Assembly: GCA_002633005.1 (NCBI GenBank)
Contig: NMRA01000060.1
Span: 449,030 to 513,029 of the forward strand
Origin: Phoronis australis
Taxonomy: Eukaryota > Phoronida > Phoronidae
Reading direction: 5' to 3'
DNA: 64,000 nt
The notes beneath the pieces are model-generated. The model did not search any database. It was not told the DNA's origin and saw nothing but the letters and a program-made list of their open reading frames with translations. Below, in pieces: positions 1-11,100 of the stretch. The position numbers and the translations under genes are program-made. How positions within the stretch are numbered: the stretch's first letter is position 1; the number at the start of each line of letters is the position of its first letter.

Positions 1-999
1 CCCCCCCCTCCCCGGCAACTTTTCGCTCCCCGAACCACAGTCGCCGTAAAATGTTCAGACTCCTATAGAAACAACCTTGTTCCGGTTGAAGCGGGCAGTA
101 AAAAAGAAAACCATTCCGGTGGCTAAAAAGGGTACAATGTAGGTGGTAGCGATATCCAGAAAGTCACCCCTACTAGATGGAGTTTTTTGCCTCGCAAAAT
201 CGTATTATTATAACGTTTCTTACCATTGCAGCGTTTTAATACCTTATTACCGCAAACACTGAGGTTAACGACAATGCTCACGCATGCAAGCCTACTCCCT
301 ACCTTTAAAGTGTTTCATAATAAGCGCTCACTGATTTATTAAAAGTCTCCCCTTGAATTTGGAGAATTTCCAATTAAGCGCCCACAGTTCAAGCTAGCGC
401 CCATCATAGCGCACTACAAACGACCGCGTGTGGTTTAAAATTGACACGCAGCTTCATGGTGTGTCACTTTCATTTTACACAACTTCAGTTTTCAAAAACG
501 TCTTTTCACAATATGTAAAAACCAAATCCCGGCTTTGTTTTATACCTCGGAAAGAAAGTTAACACTAGTGACATGCGTGTCGTTTTGTGACTGACCTATT
601 TTTCCCGTACTTGGAAGGTATTGAGGAGCAAACACGCCATTACCCGAGTTAGTTTGAATCGTTAACGACTTTGATGACAGCCAGTAGCAGGCCAGGTCTA
701 ACAAAATCCGGATACTTTTTCAACAGGCGTTTTCTCCCTTTTCACATCGCAAATTTAGCAACTCGAATGCACAAGTCAGTTAGAGAGCACTGATTCAACT
801 TTCACGTCGGCAACTTGCCTTGCGCTGTAGAGTCTTTCAATAGCGATCGTGAAGAACAGTAAGGCCGTACCCGCATGAATGAAGTCAATTTTGAGATCCG
901 AAATTTGTGAGTATTTAACGCTGCAGGTAAGAGCATAATCTAAACATTTTCTCGATGATCTAAAAAATCTATTTTTGCGCGTAAAAATGGCGGGACAAT
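1..999. other. Non-coding stretch, no gene recognised
   Basis: The window opens with a short C run. I see no convincing open reading frame. A CAG|GTAAGA sequence at about 924-932 has the form of a splice donor and could be the end of a 5' untranslated exon of the zinc-finger gene downstream, but nothing ties it to that gene. Confidence 0.4.
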
Positions 1000-1106
1000 T
1001 TTGCGACCTGACATTTACGAATGCGAGCTGGATTTTGAAAATGCGACCTGGGATTTTGGCTAGGTCGCAAAATGCGACCTGGCGATTTTAATAGCGTCGA
1101 GCCCTG
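1000..1106. repeat. Terminus of a hAT-like element with GCGACCTGG subrepeats
   Basis: Four spaced copies of a GCGACCTGG-like motif lie at about 1003, 1023, 1043 and 1074, and one TAGGTCGC in the opposite sense lies between the last two. The segment ends in TCGAGCCCTG at 1097-1106. CAGGGCTCGA-type ends with subterminal repeats are common in animal hAT elements. I did not find the matching left end, so this is probably a truncated copy. The family assignment rests on the end sequence only. Confidence 0.4.
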
Positions 1107-1850
1107 CAGTATATATAGTTTTTTAACAGAACAATTGAGGTTTGCCTAGACTGTTCATAAATCTCACCCTGATCTTTTCTTTATCCTCCAGGTAAGCTTT
1201 GTTGGAATTTGCTGTGGACCAAACCAGTTGTTATTTTCTTCATTATTTTTGTTCTTATAATTTCACCCCTCAGTTTCTATCATCATCATGTCTCACATTT
1301 CTTTCTCAACTGACTCTGCTTCAAGCTCTTGGTCCAGATCCTTCTACTTTCCTGCTTCTACTGATTCTACTTGCATTTTATCAGTTATTCAGTTGGACAT
1401 GATCTCATAGACAAACAGTCAAAGCCTCATTCATTTTGGCTCTCCCTCCACCTATCGGACGGTGCTTTTCAGCTCCTGATGCTGTTGAGGAGTCTGCGAA
1501 GAAATACCATATGCCAACAACACCTCTTAAGACACTGACAGACAAATACTGACAAGACCTATCTAGCTATTTATTTTTTCTTTTCACAACCTTGTAGTTT
1601 AATAGTATTATGTCACCTTTGTTAAAATGTGCATAATTTCCAAGTAGGGTAACATTTTCGCATAGCACTGTTCAAATAATTATGAGTTATAGTATTCTTT
1701 CAGGTCCTCGGATATCTGTCTTGGTTTAATATCCATTACGACGAACACGAGGCTATCTACTCCTTTGGCTGATTGATGACTTTGGTCAAAGGGACTTCGA
1801 AGTGCTGGAATAACTCAGTGTTACATATAGATACTCCAATGACTTATGAT
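1107..1850. other. Non-coding stretch
   Basis: No gene is recognised. A second CAG|GTAAG donor-like sequence ends at 1191 after a pyrimidine-rich run. The only longer open frame (about 67 codons near 1199-1402) has no recognisable features. Confidence 0.35.
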
Positions 1851-1854
1851 AGTC

Positions 1855-2064
1855 AGAAAGGGTTTGACCCCCCCTTCCTTAAGGACGCCACAAGTCTTTG
1901 CAAGGTACTCCACTGACTTGGTCATTGAAAGGGTTTGGCTCCCTTTTCTTGAGGATGCCACAAGTCTATGTAAGGAACTCCACTGAGCGTCTGTTTACTG
2001 GAAGGTACTCCACTGTCAATTGTCGCAGAAAGGGTTTGGCCCCTCCTTCCTTGAGGATGCCTTG
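1855..2064. repeat. Degenerate tandem repeat, three copies
   Basis: GAAAGGGTTTGGC-like starts occur at about 1856, 1927 and 2029. Each is followed by a C/T-rich CCTTCCTTGAGGATGCC segment, and the first two continue into CACAAGTCT and AAGGTACTCCACTGA-like segments. Spacing is uneven (about 71 and 102 bp), so the array is old or has suffered indels. No coding role is apparent. Confidence 0.6.
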
Positions 2065-2065
2065 A

Positions 2066-3310
2066 GAACTTTATTTATCTGTCCATCATAAATTCTTTTT
2101 TGTGTTCATATCACTTGAGACAATTTTAGGATTATGAATATTGCAGTTGTTGGTTTTATAGCATGAACATTCCTGGATGGCTCATGACAGGGTCTTCATT
2201 TTATTACATTGTTGTGGAAAGTTTATGTAAAAGTTTTATTTATTATATGTCTTTCAGAAGCTTGCATTAAAATGTTCTATTTATCATACTTGTCATCAAT
2301 ACCTTTTTTGCAATGATGTTTGTTTATCTTTGATTTTTATTTAATGTAATTGATTTTGACAAAGTTAAGCCGGTTGCAAACAGCATGATTGTTAAAAACA
2401 ATATCTCAAATAATATCAATAATTTACTCAATCAATTATCAAGTTTCAACTTTCCTGATGAAAAATCTTTAAAATGATACCTTATTTGTTTTTTTCCTGG
2501 ATTAATTGTTATTTTATGAAAATTCGAAATCGCAAAATTGTACGTAGTGACTTCTCTTTGTCGACTGTGTTGACTTTAAGGTCAATATCTTCGCACAGGA
2601 ACGTCTAATCGAAATGGTTTTTTGGCAAATTATTCATCATAAAAAGTTCTTTAAAATGATATTTTGAACTCGCAGATTCAATTTGACAGAATTTTTACCA
2701 AAAATTTTGACACGAAAATGACATTTCCTCCGGAACCACAAGTCCAATTTAAAAAAATTTACTATCGTTATTTTAGTCTTGAAAAGAGCTTTCTAATGAT
2801 GTATATTACATGCACATTTTCTAAAATTTTTAAAAAATGCTGTTCTCCCTACCTATAGGGCAATACTTACATTCGCTTTCTGTACACATTTCGTTACATG
2901 TATTTTAAACGAGCGTAACCCAAATCCAGTTACTGATTTTGAGTTTTCACTCCGTCAAAAATACATTCCACACTTAAAATTATCACTTAAAAAGGCGCTT
3001 AACTTTCTTCATTGGTCCTTTCTACTTCTATACAGTTTAGTTGTGAGAATTAAGGTGACTTTGGCAAAAAATTCCAAGTCCACTTTTTTGGTTGCCGTTA
3101 ACTTTTTCTCCATGCGCGCGATAAACTTAAGTAGGTCAATTGAGTCACGTGAGTTAGGCAAAGGCAAGCGCGAGACTGAGCGAAGCGCGACACTAGCGCA
3201 TGACACTTGCAAAGTAGCATGAGAAGGTATCAGTTGAAATATGTTTCCCTTTTACTCTTTATTCGTCGATATGCGTGATTTCACGTAATTTCCTCAAAAT
3301 TGCACCCGGT
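2066..3310. other. AT-rich non-coding stretch with degenerate repeats
   Basis: No gene is recognised. Related segments around 2455, 2640 and 2785 share a CTTTAAAATGAT-type core and surrounding AT-rich sequence, suggesting an eroded tandem repeat with a period of about 150-180 bp. Short open frames have no recognisable features. Confidence 0.35.
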
Positions 3311-3312
3311 AA

Positions 3313-3321
3313 GAGAAACTC
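3313..3321. repeat. Left target-site duplication GAGAAACTC
   Basis: This 9-bp direct repeat is identical to 4224-4232 and abuts the foldback element exactly. Confidence 0.8.
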
Positions 3322-4223
3322 TAGGCAATGACCATCGCCTCTGTTGGCCCGACCAGAGGCGATGCAGCTCCTATAGGCGCTCCATACGCCAGAAGCTTTT
3401 CGGTGAATTATGCCTCGCACTGGCTGAAGCATGAAAGTCACGTTATAAATACCTTTTGCGTATAGAGGGACACCTTAGGAGGTTGTCGGTGTGTTTAATT
3501 CCTTCCAACTCGAACAAATACTTCCGTTATCGAACTTTTTGTTCGAGCAGTCACTCGTTCAGTTCCCAAAATCGTGAACTCACTATTTTTATACTGCGCA
3601 CGCTCCAATTTTTACCGCGCTTGCTAGGTGATGTGACTTCATGACCTCAATCTTTAAATAGGCCAAAGGTGAGCCATTGCAGTCTTGTCAGTCAAATCTT
3701 CGTTTCCAAAATGCCTCCACTACTTGTCTTGAAACTGATTGTATTTCAATGAATTATTGTTTGCATTTGATAAAAATAAATGCTGTTGATATGTGCACAT
3801 ACTGACATTTTAATGTTTAACAACACGGCAAATGCACAGCTGGTTCCCGGCAGCACGTACGCAAAGGGCGGGGACTTCAGCTTTCAAAGTCCGCCGGTAG
3901 GACCGCAACTTCTGACCTACAGTCTGGTTAAAAGAATGAGGTCATTTCTCTTGGCGTGCGCCGAGGGAAAATGGTGAGTTCACGATTTTGGGAACTGAAA
4001 TAGGGACTGCTCGAAGAAAAAGTTTGATAACGGGAGTATTTGTTCGAGTTGGAAGGAATTTAACACATCGACAACCTCCTGAGGTGTTTCTCTATGCGCA
4101 AAAGGTATTTATAACAACGTGACTTTGATGTTTGAGTCGATGCGAGGCATAATTCGTCGAAAAGCTTCCTAAAGGAGCTGTATCGCCTCTGGTCAAGCCA
4201 ACAGAGGCGATGGTCATTGCCTA
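3322..4223. mobile_element. Foldback/Mutator-like non-autonomous element with 9-bp target duplication
   Basis: The element begins TAGGCAATGACCATCGCCTC and ends with the reverse complement (…GATGGTCATTGCCTA). The inverted arms run from about 3322 to 3590 and from 4223 back to about 3968, so they are roughly 260 bp each, around a 380-bp centre. The 9-mer GAGAAACTC directly flanks both ends (3313-3321 and 4224-4232), which is a target-site duplication. Nine-base duplications with very long inverted repeats are typical of Mutator-like and foldback elements. No transposase frame is present, so it is non-autonomous. A related copy lies at 38459-38829. Confidence 0.85.
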
Positions 4224-4232
4224 GAGAAACTC
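4224..4232. repeat. Right target-site duplication GAGAAACTC
   Basis: This is the identical partner of 3313-3321, immediately outside the right terminus of the foldback element. Confidence 0.8.
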
Positions 4233-4485
4233 AAGCAAACTGCGACAGATTTTCATCAATTTGTTCAAGTTTTGCTGAGTAAATTGTATCCAGAGTCACG
4301 GTATGTGTATAACTCCATATTCCTATATGTATGGTTCATTTGATTTTATTTGCTGTATTTTGAGTTTTTACTGCCGGATGGCGGTTTGTGGACTGATTTC
4401 CATGATATGGATATTAAATGATTCATGAAAAAATTCTGCATTCAACCCTGAGTGTACACTTTTCATGTTTTGCTAAAAATATAAT

Positions 4486-4512
4486 TACTTGGCGGAATTT
4501 TTCCGCCAAGTA
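4486..4512. repeat. Perfect 12-bp hairpin
   Basis: TACTTGGCGGAA (4486-4497), a three-T loop, then TTCCGCCAAGTA (4501-4512) form a perfect stem. It sits in a non-coding AT-rich segment (about 4430-5100) that looks like dispersed repeat sequence. A role as a terminal hairpin of an element is possible but not shown. Confidence 0.6.
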
Positions 4513-4640
4513 TGTTGGTCTGACAGCAAATTTTTTTTTTTGTTCGCTCTCTACAGGTCGCAATTTTCGTCCGATTTTCACGAAATTTGCACACAACATG
4601 TAGATCGGGAATCACTGGAACGCTATTGTTTTTGGTCATG

Positions 4641-4684
4641 ATTGGATACAAAATGAAGGACGTGGCGGCCATTTTGTATCCAAT
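4641..4684. repeat. Perfect 15-bp inverted repeat
   Basis: ATTGGATACAAAATG (4641-4655) and CATTTTGTATCCAAT (4670-4684) are exact reverse complements around a 14-bp GC-rich spacer. Open frames on both strands across this palindrome are a by-product of the symmetry rather than genes. Confidence 0.65.
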
Positions 4685-5215
4685 TTCACAGTCAAATACT
4701 CGTAGAGGCCGCATTTTTCGACCTACATGGCTGAAAATCGGTACGAATATACTAGAACACATGTGCTACGATTGTGCAGAAAATCGTTGACTTCCGGTTA
4801 AAGATGGCGGAAATATTGGACGTGGCGCATGCGCACCCCGAAATATGGCTAAAAACGTTTTCTCCTGTAGAGGGTGCAATTGCAAACCAATCACTTTCAA
4901 ACTGGTCACGTGTTTGTTGAGTTTAATAAGCTTATATAAAAAATTATTGAACCGGAAGTCACCTTCAAGTTGGCGGCTGTGGGGCATGTTCACACGGTTT
5001 CAATCGCTCTGGTGTCGCATTTTTTATGGGAAGAGCAAATGACGTGAATTTTTGCATGTGGATTCCTTGAAGTATGGCCTTTCAAAAAGTCTGCGAGAGC
5101 GTATTTCTCAGACTTATCGTTTTCGAGTTATTTGACTTTGAATTTCAAAAAAAAACGGCAAATTTTCAATTTTCTCAAAAAATTTTTTGATTTTTGCCAA
5201 ACTACCACTTTAGAT

Positions 5216-5735
5216 AGAGTTGTGAACGGGCTTTCAGGAGATATTTTTCATTTTGCGCTACGACGTCTACTTTTTGAATTATTCGAGATTTTCGAATACC
5301 GTTGTTCCTTCTGTCACACGCAGCTGGCTGGCTTTCAGCTCACTTTGTTTTGGTTATGCCTAGTTGACCCAGACTGACCCATCCAGCACTGTCCTACTGT
5401 AAAGCATGCCTCGTCCGTAATGTTGCGCCATCTATTATTCTTTATTGTAGTTGATTGTATGCTCTATCAAAGTACGTAGAGTTGTGGACGGGCTTTCAGA
5501 CGATATTTTCCATTTTGCGCTACAACGTCTACTTTTGAATTATTCGAGATTTTCGAATGCCGTTGTTCCTTCTGTCAACTATGAAAGGACACTGCTGGCT
5601 GGCTTTCAGTTCACTTTATTTTGGTTATGCCTAGTTGACCCAGACTGACCCAGCCAGCACTGTCCTACTGCAGACTGGACCGTCATGTTGCGCCATCTAT
5701 TGTTCTTTATTGTAGTTGATTGTATGCTCTCTATT
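5216..5735. repeat. Tandem duplication, about 262-bp unit, two copies
   Basis: Unit 1 (about 5216-5462) and unit 2 (about 5478-5735) align over nearly their whole length. Both contain a GACGGGCTTTC-like start, the shared GAATTATTCGAGATTTTCGA, GACCCAGACTGACCC, GTTGCGCCATCTAT and TTCTTTATTGTAGTTGATTG. Unit 2 carries a small insertion of about 12 bp. Both units end near a GCGCCATCT motif also seen in the arrays at 25-43 kb. Open frames within are short and unrecognised. Confidence 0.85.
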
Positions 5736-7598
5736 TGATTTCTTCGCTAGTCACATGAACGTTATCATGTTCGTCGTCTTTTCGATTAATTCCGCCAAGT
5801 GTCGCTCGTCCGAGCGCTCTCGTTTTTACACTTTAATTACCACCTCTCAACTTCCCAACCTTGATTTTTTAAAAAGTGCACACTCAATGTCATCTTCACC
5901 AATCTTATCCTAATCCATTTCAATTAAAATTTAATCAGTTAATTAAGCATGGTCCATCCAGGAGCACATCCAAAAAGGTAGGTTCAGTCAAATTTAAAGA
6001 TCCATGTTGACCTTCACAGAGTACAGGCTTATCTGGAATGTGATTCTTCAACTGTTGCTAAAAAAATCTGTCGATAATTTCCATGAGATACAAAAGATAC
6101 ATTTAGAACTTGGGACAAACCAAGTTGCTTAAAATAGTACATAATATTTCTGAAATTAAATTGAAACTCAAAATGGGGATTGGGCTAAATTTTTGCCATG
6201 TTGTGGAAATACACTTTTTCGCCCCGTGGTAGTGCTGCATGCAGTTTAATTTATTTAAAAATAAGATTTTTCTTTACATCACAGTGAAATCAAAGTGGGA
6301 GTGTCTATGTTCTTACCTACACAAAGTTTCCATTAGCGATGTTCTTATGTAGTGTAAAATGGATTTGAAATTACATAAAATTTTAGGGTTTCGTTGAAAT
6401 TTGTTGAATTAAAAATGTCTACCCTTATTTTTTGTAGTATGTTGTTTATGATTACAGAGACATAATTCAAATCACTGTTCAAATAAATTAAGAAAGTCTT
6501 TGAAATGTTCTGACATTTTCAAAGACATCATTCTGATTTCAAATTATCCTTCTTCAAATTTTGTTTTGAGGTCAAAAGTACTGTCACAAGGTGAAAAAAA
6601 AAAACTAAGTGGATAGTGATATTTGAAATTTGCACTACTCCCTCACTTGCTTAAATACGACATTTTATGATGTGGCTTTTATTTTGTGTTGTTCAGCTTC
6701 TTGGAAAGTAGTCATCTTGTTTTAGAGTAACAGTGGGACATAGTTTTTCAATGAGAGGTCTTTAAAATGACAAAAATTGCCTTGAAATTTTTGAGGGTTT
6801 GTTTGCTGAAAAAATACCAAGGATTTCAAAAATTCAAAAACTAATGCAAATGACAAGTCAAAATCTATCATTTGATCCCATGTTCATGATTGTGTTTCTG
6901 ATGAAATTGGCAATTTGCTTTGCTCACCTTTAACCAAAACATCGTCTGTTAACGTGAAAAACAGCTAGTAACTGCTGTGTGCTAAGCTCACATATACCTC
7001 TGTGCATGCAAAGTCTGGCAGTCAAGCGACACTCACGTTGTTCATTACAGTCGTGTTAGTGAAAAACAATCTAATCAATGGCATTTATCGTGCGTAAGTC
7101 CGTTGTCAACTTGAAAGTAGTGCTCTCGTGACACGAACATGCATCAACTTGAAAGCATTATGCACATGCCCCTATTTGCTATATATGATTTTTGTGACAT
7201 CTTCCGAGAGATGCTATGATCAGCTCTTCCAAAAACAAATTTGCTTAGAAATTCAATTTGCTGGTGTTAAAATACAAAACAAAACTTATAGTGAAGTGAA
7301 GTCAATTCGGATAATTTGGTGACAAGTACACAACCTTGTGAAAGACAATGCATGAGATTGCTCCACAACTTATGATAGAAAAAAGGTAAAACAACATTTT
7401 TTAGAATCTGTTCTAGTAAATATACTTTACTCTATGAAGAATGTCATTTTTAATGACATTAATTTTGTGTCAGAATTTATTTGTCCCACATCGGTGCTAA
7501 GCTGCAGTACTTGAAATCAATTATTTCACTGTTAAATCAGGAATCCAGCTTTTAAAAGTACTTGTGGCTTGTTGCTAATGGCAACACTTTCTTCACAG
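5736..7598. other. Upstream region / probable first intron of the zinc-finger gene
   Basis: No coding sequence is recognised. The segment ends in a good acceptor (TTTCTTCACAG, last base 7598) 15 nt before the proposed start codon. Transcription therefore probably begins at a non-coding exon somewhere upstream, but I could not locate that exon. Confidence 0.45.
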
Positions 7599-7613
7599 AT
7601 ACTATCTGGCAAG

Positions 7614-8141
7614 ATGTACAACCGAGGTGGTTATCAACAGTATCCAGCTCCATCTGGTGGCTTTTATCAGAACTACAATAGTGGCATGCCATCCATGTCT
7701 GCTCCAGTCAACTCCTTTCCAGCCAATCAGTCGCATGCACCACCTGTTAGCAGCTATTCCAGCTTCAACACCGCTAGTAACTACTACAATCAGTATGGCA
7801 GTTTCCAGGGTCAAGGACAAGGACATCCAGGTCAAGGACAAGGTCCGTCGTCGTCGCCGTTTCAGAATCAGCCCCAGCAATATTACTCCTCACAAAATCA
7901 ACTGCCAAGTGCTGCACAAAGCTCCTTCAGTCACGGCCAGGTGGCGGTTAGGAATGACCCACGTCGTCCACCGATGGACCGGGAAAAAAAGGACAGACCT
8001 CCATTGCAAGACCGACGATCCAGGTCACCTCATAAATCCAGCGATAAAAACAAGAAATCTAAAGATGAACTCTTCATGGAGTCATATTTGACACCTGGAT
8101 TGAACATTGAAATCCTGCCAAACTCAAAACTTATGTGCAAG
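7614..8141 (+). CDS. Zinc-finger gene, coding exon 1
   Basis: This exon encodes residues 1-176. It begins ATGTACAACCGAGGTGG and is rich in Tyr, Gln, Ser and Pro. A basic Arg/Lys/Ser stretch follows, then the first cysteine of finger 1 (C175). The donor is AAG|GTACAA. The frame stays open past the donor to 8285, but that tail is intronic because the next finger cysteine lies in exon 2. Confidence 0.85.
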
Positions 8142-11100
8142 GTACAAAAGTTCTTTGTTCTAACACTTTTTTTTGACACATGTAGGCAGCTGTCTCATAT
8201 CTTTTGTAGTGCATCAGACTTGCTTAAACCACACGACTGGGCCCATTGCACCAAGCACATGATTAGGACCCATCAGCATACTTAGGTTCCTTACGGTTGT
8301 TGTCCTCCAGTATGCCTGATTTCTGAGAAAGTCGCATGACGGATTGTCAACACATTTTGTAAAATGTATTTGCGATGGTCGTTACATGAAATAGCATACA
8401 GTAGTGTGGTATCCCCTCACAGTGCTGTGTTTGCACTTTATTTATTTGACTGCAGCCACATTATTTTACATCAAAATTAGTTCATTCGTTGTTCTAGTGC
8501 CTCAAAAATGTCTACTGTTACACAGTGTGTTACTCCACCTGTTGTTGGATGCAATAAATACGGATTCTTGCTTGAACTGTAACAAGGTGGTGTATTTATC
8601 ATTGGTTTGCTAGGAAGTACAGAGAGAGGGAGGAAGATAGGGATGATGGGAAGGAGAGATGTTTCTGTTGTTGATAATTATAATTTTGTGTTTGGCAAAA
8701 TGTTACTGATTTATGTCATCTTAGACTCGCGCGACTTAACCTTTGTTTTGTTATCTGCTATAGGTGTGCAAGGTATCTTGTGGTACAGGATTGAAGGAAT
8801 ACTTCATACACATGAATGACTCTGCCCATGGACAGGTGAGGTATACACTGTCAGTAAATAAGAAAGTTCACCCACCCTTTTTACCAAGTAGGTAACTACA
8901 CGCAGGACACACTATATGTAATTATGGACCCGGGTGGATGTAAGACACCACGCACCGTTTTACAGTGTGTTTGTACTACTTGCATTCCATGAACCAGATA
9001 GACTGTCTTCTACAACAGCTGTCTTTTTTCTGTGCTCTCTATGCTGTCCACAATGCCAGAATTAAAAGGGAAACCGTCCAGTGCCTAAACCTGTTTTTCA
9101 TAGACCAGAAATACCTCAATCGATCAATCACTGAAAGAAATGCAGCTGTATGCAAAGTGCACTATATGTACCACGTAATGGTTGAAAAAATACGTAGGCT
9201 TGGAAGAAACCTTCGGTTGGCACACTTGAGAAATATTTGCAAAGATGACAGATTTTTTTTTCTGTAGCCATATCCAACTAGAATTGGGCTCTGGTGAATT
9301 GGCTAGCAGTTATCACAAGCCTTATACATTTCGTGACCTATTTTTGAATGTCTACTCAATCTGCTTCTGGTTTATTTGTGCTGCAACGTGAACTTCTTTG
9401 ACCTAATTTTTTTTTCTTATGTTGTTTTTAGGCTGTTTTTTCTCACCTGGTGCCGTATCATTCTGAATATAACCGCAATGTGAGTATGAGACTTGGTTAA
9501 GTGCAGTTTATAATGTACTCACTTTCAGCAGTGTAGTAGAGCAGGGTAATGTTTCACTGTTGCAAAATCCTCGCAAAGAAGAGTGTTTCACGAGTTTGCT
9601 CAAGAGACTGCTAACGTAAAAAATGGCAGCCGGTGTTCAAAATGATTGTTTGGTGAGGTTCAAATGTTGAATTGCTGGATCGAATTCATGAATTATGTGA
9701 TGGGATTCACTGTCTCTGTACCATGAAGATTCCTTGTCTCTAGTGCCTGTTCTCGAGAACACGGCCTTATACTGTCGCTGATGTCTAGTGAGCAAAGTTT
9801 GAATTAATAGCAGTAAGAGGCAGATGTAAGAATTTGATTGTGCAATTTTGAGTAAATTTATTCCAAATTATCAGATTTTTGTTGCTACCAAAGAAACAGA
9901 TGAAGCGCATGTTTCGCACACTAATAATTACTGTATTATTTTGATCTTCACTTTAAGCACTATAGCCCAAATTTTAGAAATAAATTCTTGAGACTAGATT
10001 TCAGGAATAAGATTTTCATGCTACACATTTTGCAGCTGAATACAGGCCTAATCTTTGACATCAGTTAATGCTTTGTAAAGTGAATGTGACTTATGCTAAA
10101 TCTTTGATGTGAAGTCACCTGAACTCGATGCTGCAGCGAAGGAATGGCCAGTGTGTAGAGCTACAGAGCAAAAGTAGTTGAGCTGCAAAATATGTCTTAG
10201 TCATAGACTAAGATAACCCCTAGGATGAGCTGCAAAATATGTCTTAGTCATAGACTAAGATAACCCCTAGGTTCATCTAGACGCCTGCTTGGCAATTTTC
10301 CAAATTTTCGCTTTGAAATGCCTAATGTATGCACGGTTACAGATTCTCAATTATGCACCCCAGGATTTTGGTTCCTCAAGGCATCATATCTTCATAAATA
10401 CTGACTTCAGTTCCATTTCTTTAACTGACGAGCTGCATATTGTCTGCATTATGTTGCGCTTCTTATTCAGGTCTGTCATTAGAAGTGGCTCAGATGAAGG
10501 CAACTTCCTTGTAATTAACCCAAAATCATCAGTTTGTGTAAACACCCACCCCATTTTTTCAAAAACAAACATGCTCGTCTTAACACCTTTTCCCTTAGAC
10601 GTTAAAAACACAGAATGGCCATGTAGGGATTTCTTGATATTTTGACCTTAATGCTGAATTACTTTGTCAAAAAGATTATGTTTACTTGAGCATAAGGCTT
10701 CTTAACCCCAGTGAGTGTCAATCAGTTCAACTTTTCATTTTTGAGTCAGCCAAACGGTTGATATAGTTATTTTAATGTTAAAAACAAATGCCATTGTGGG
10801 ACAGAAACAAGTTTGCTTATGAGTTTAATGTTATTTTGCAGCCCAAACAGTTCCTCTATTGTGAGGTAAGTCATTGATAATGATGTTGATCAGAATCCAA
10901 TTTAACATTGTCTAATCTTCTGAAGAGATTGAATTTAAGCAGTGCAACAGAGAATGATTTATGATTTAATTAGCAACAGTTTTGTGTAACATTCTGAATT
11001 CCAGGACTTCCACGTGTTTATTTCAGATGTCTAATGTTGTTTAATTAATTATAATCGAATGCTCTTATACAAATTTCATGAGTTGCATTATTTAGGTGCT

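Noticed and set aside
4463-4790. Overlapping open frames on both strands
   Set aside because: They mirror each other across the palindromic segments at 4486-4512 and 4641-4684 and show no domain.
8142-8285. Read-through of exon 1 past its donor
   Set aside because: It would destroy zinc finger 1, whose remaining ligands are in the next exon, and the sequence has intron composition.
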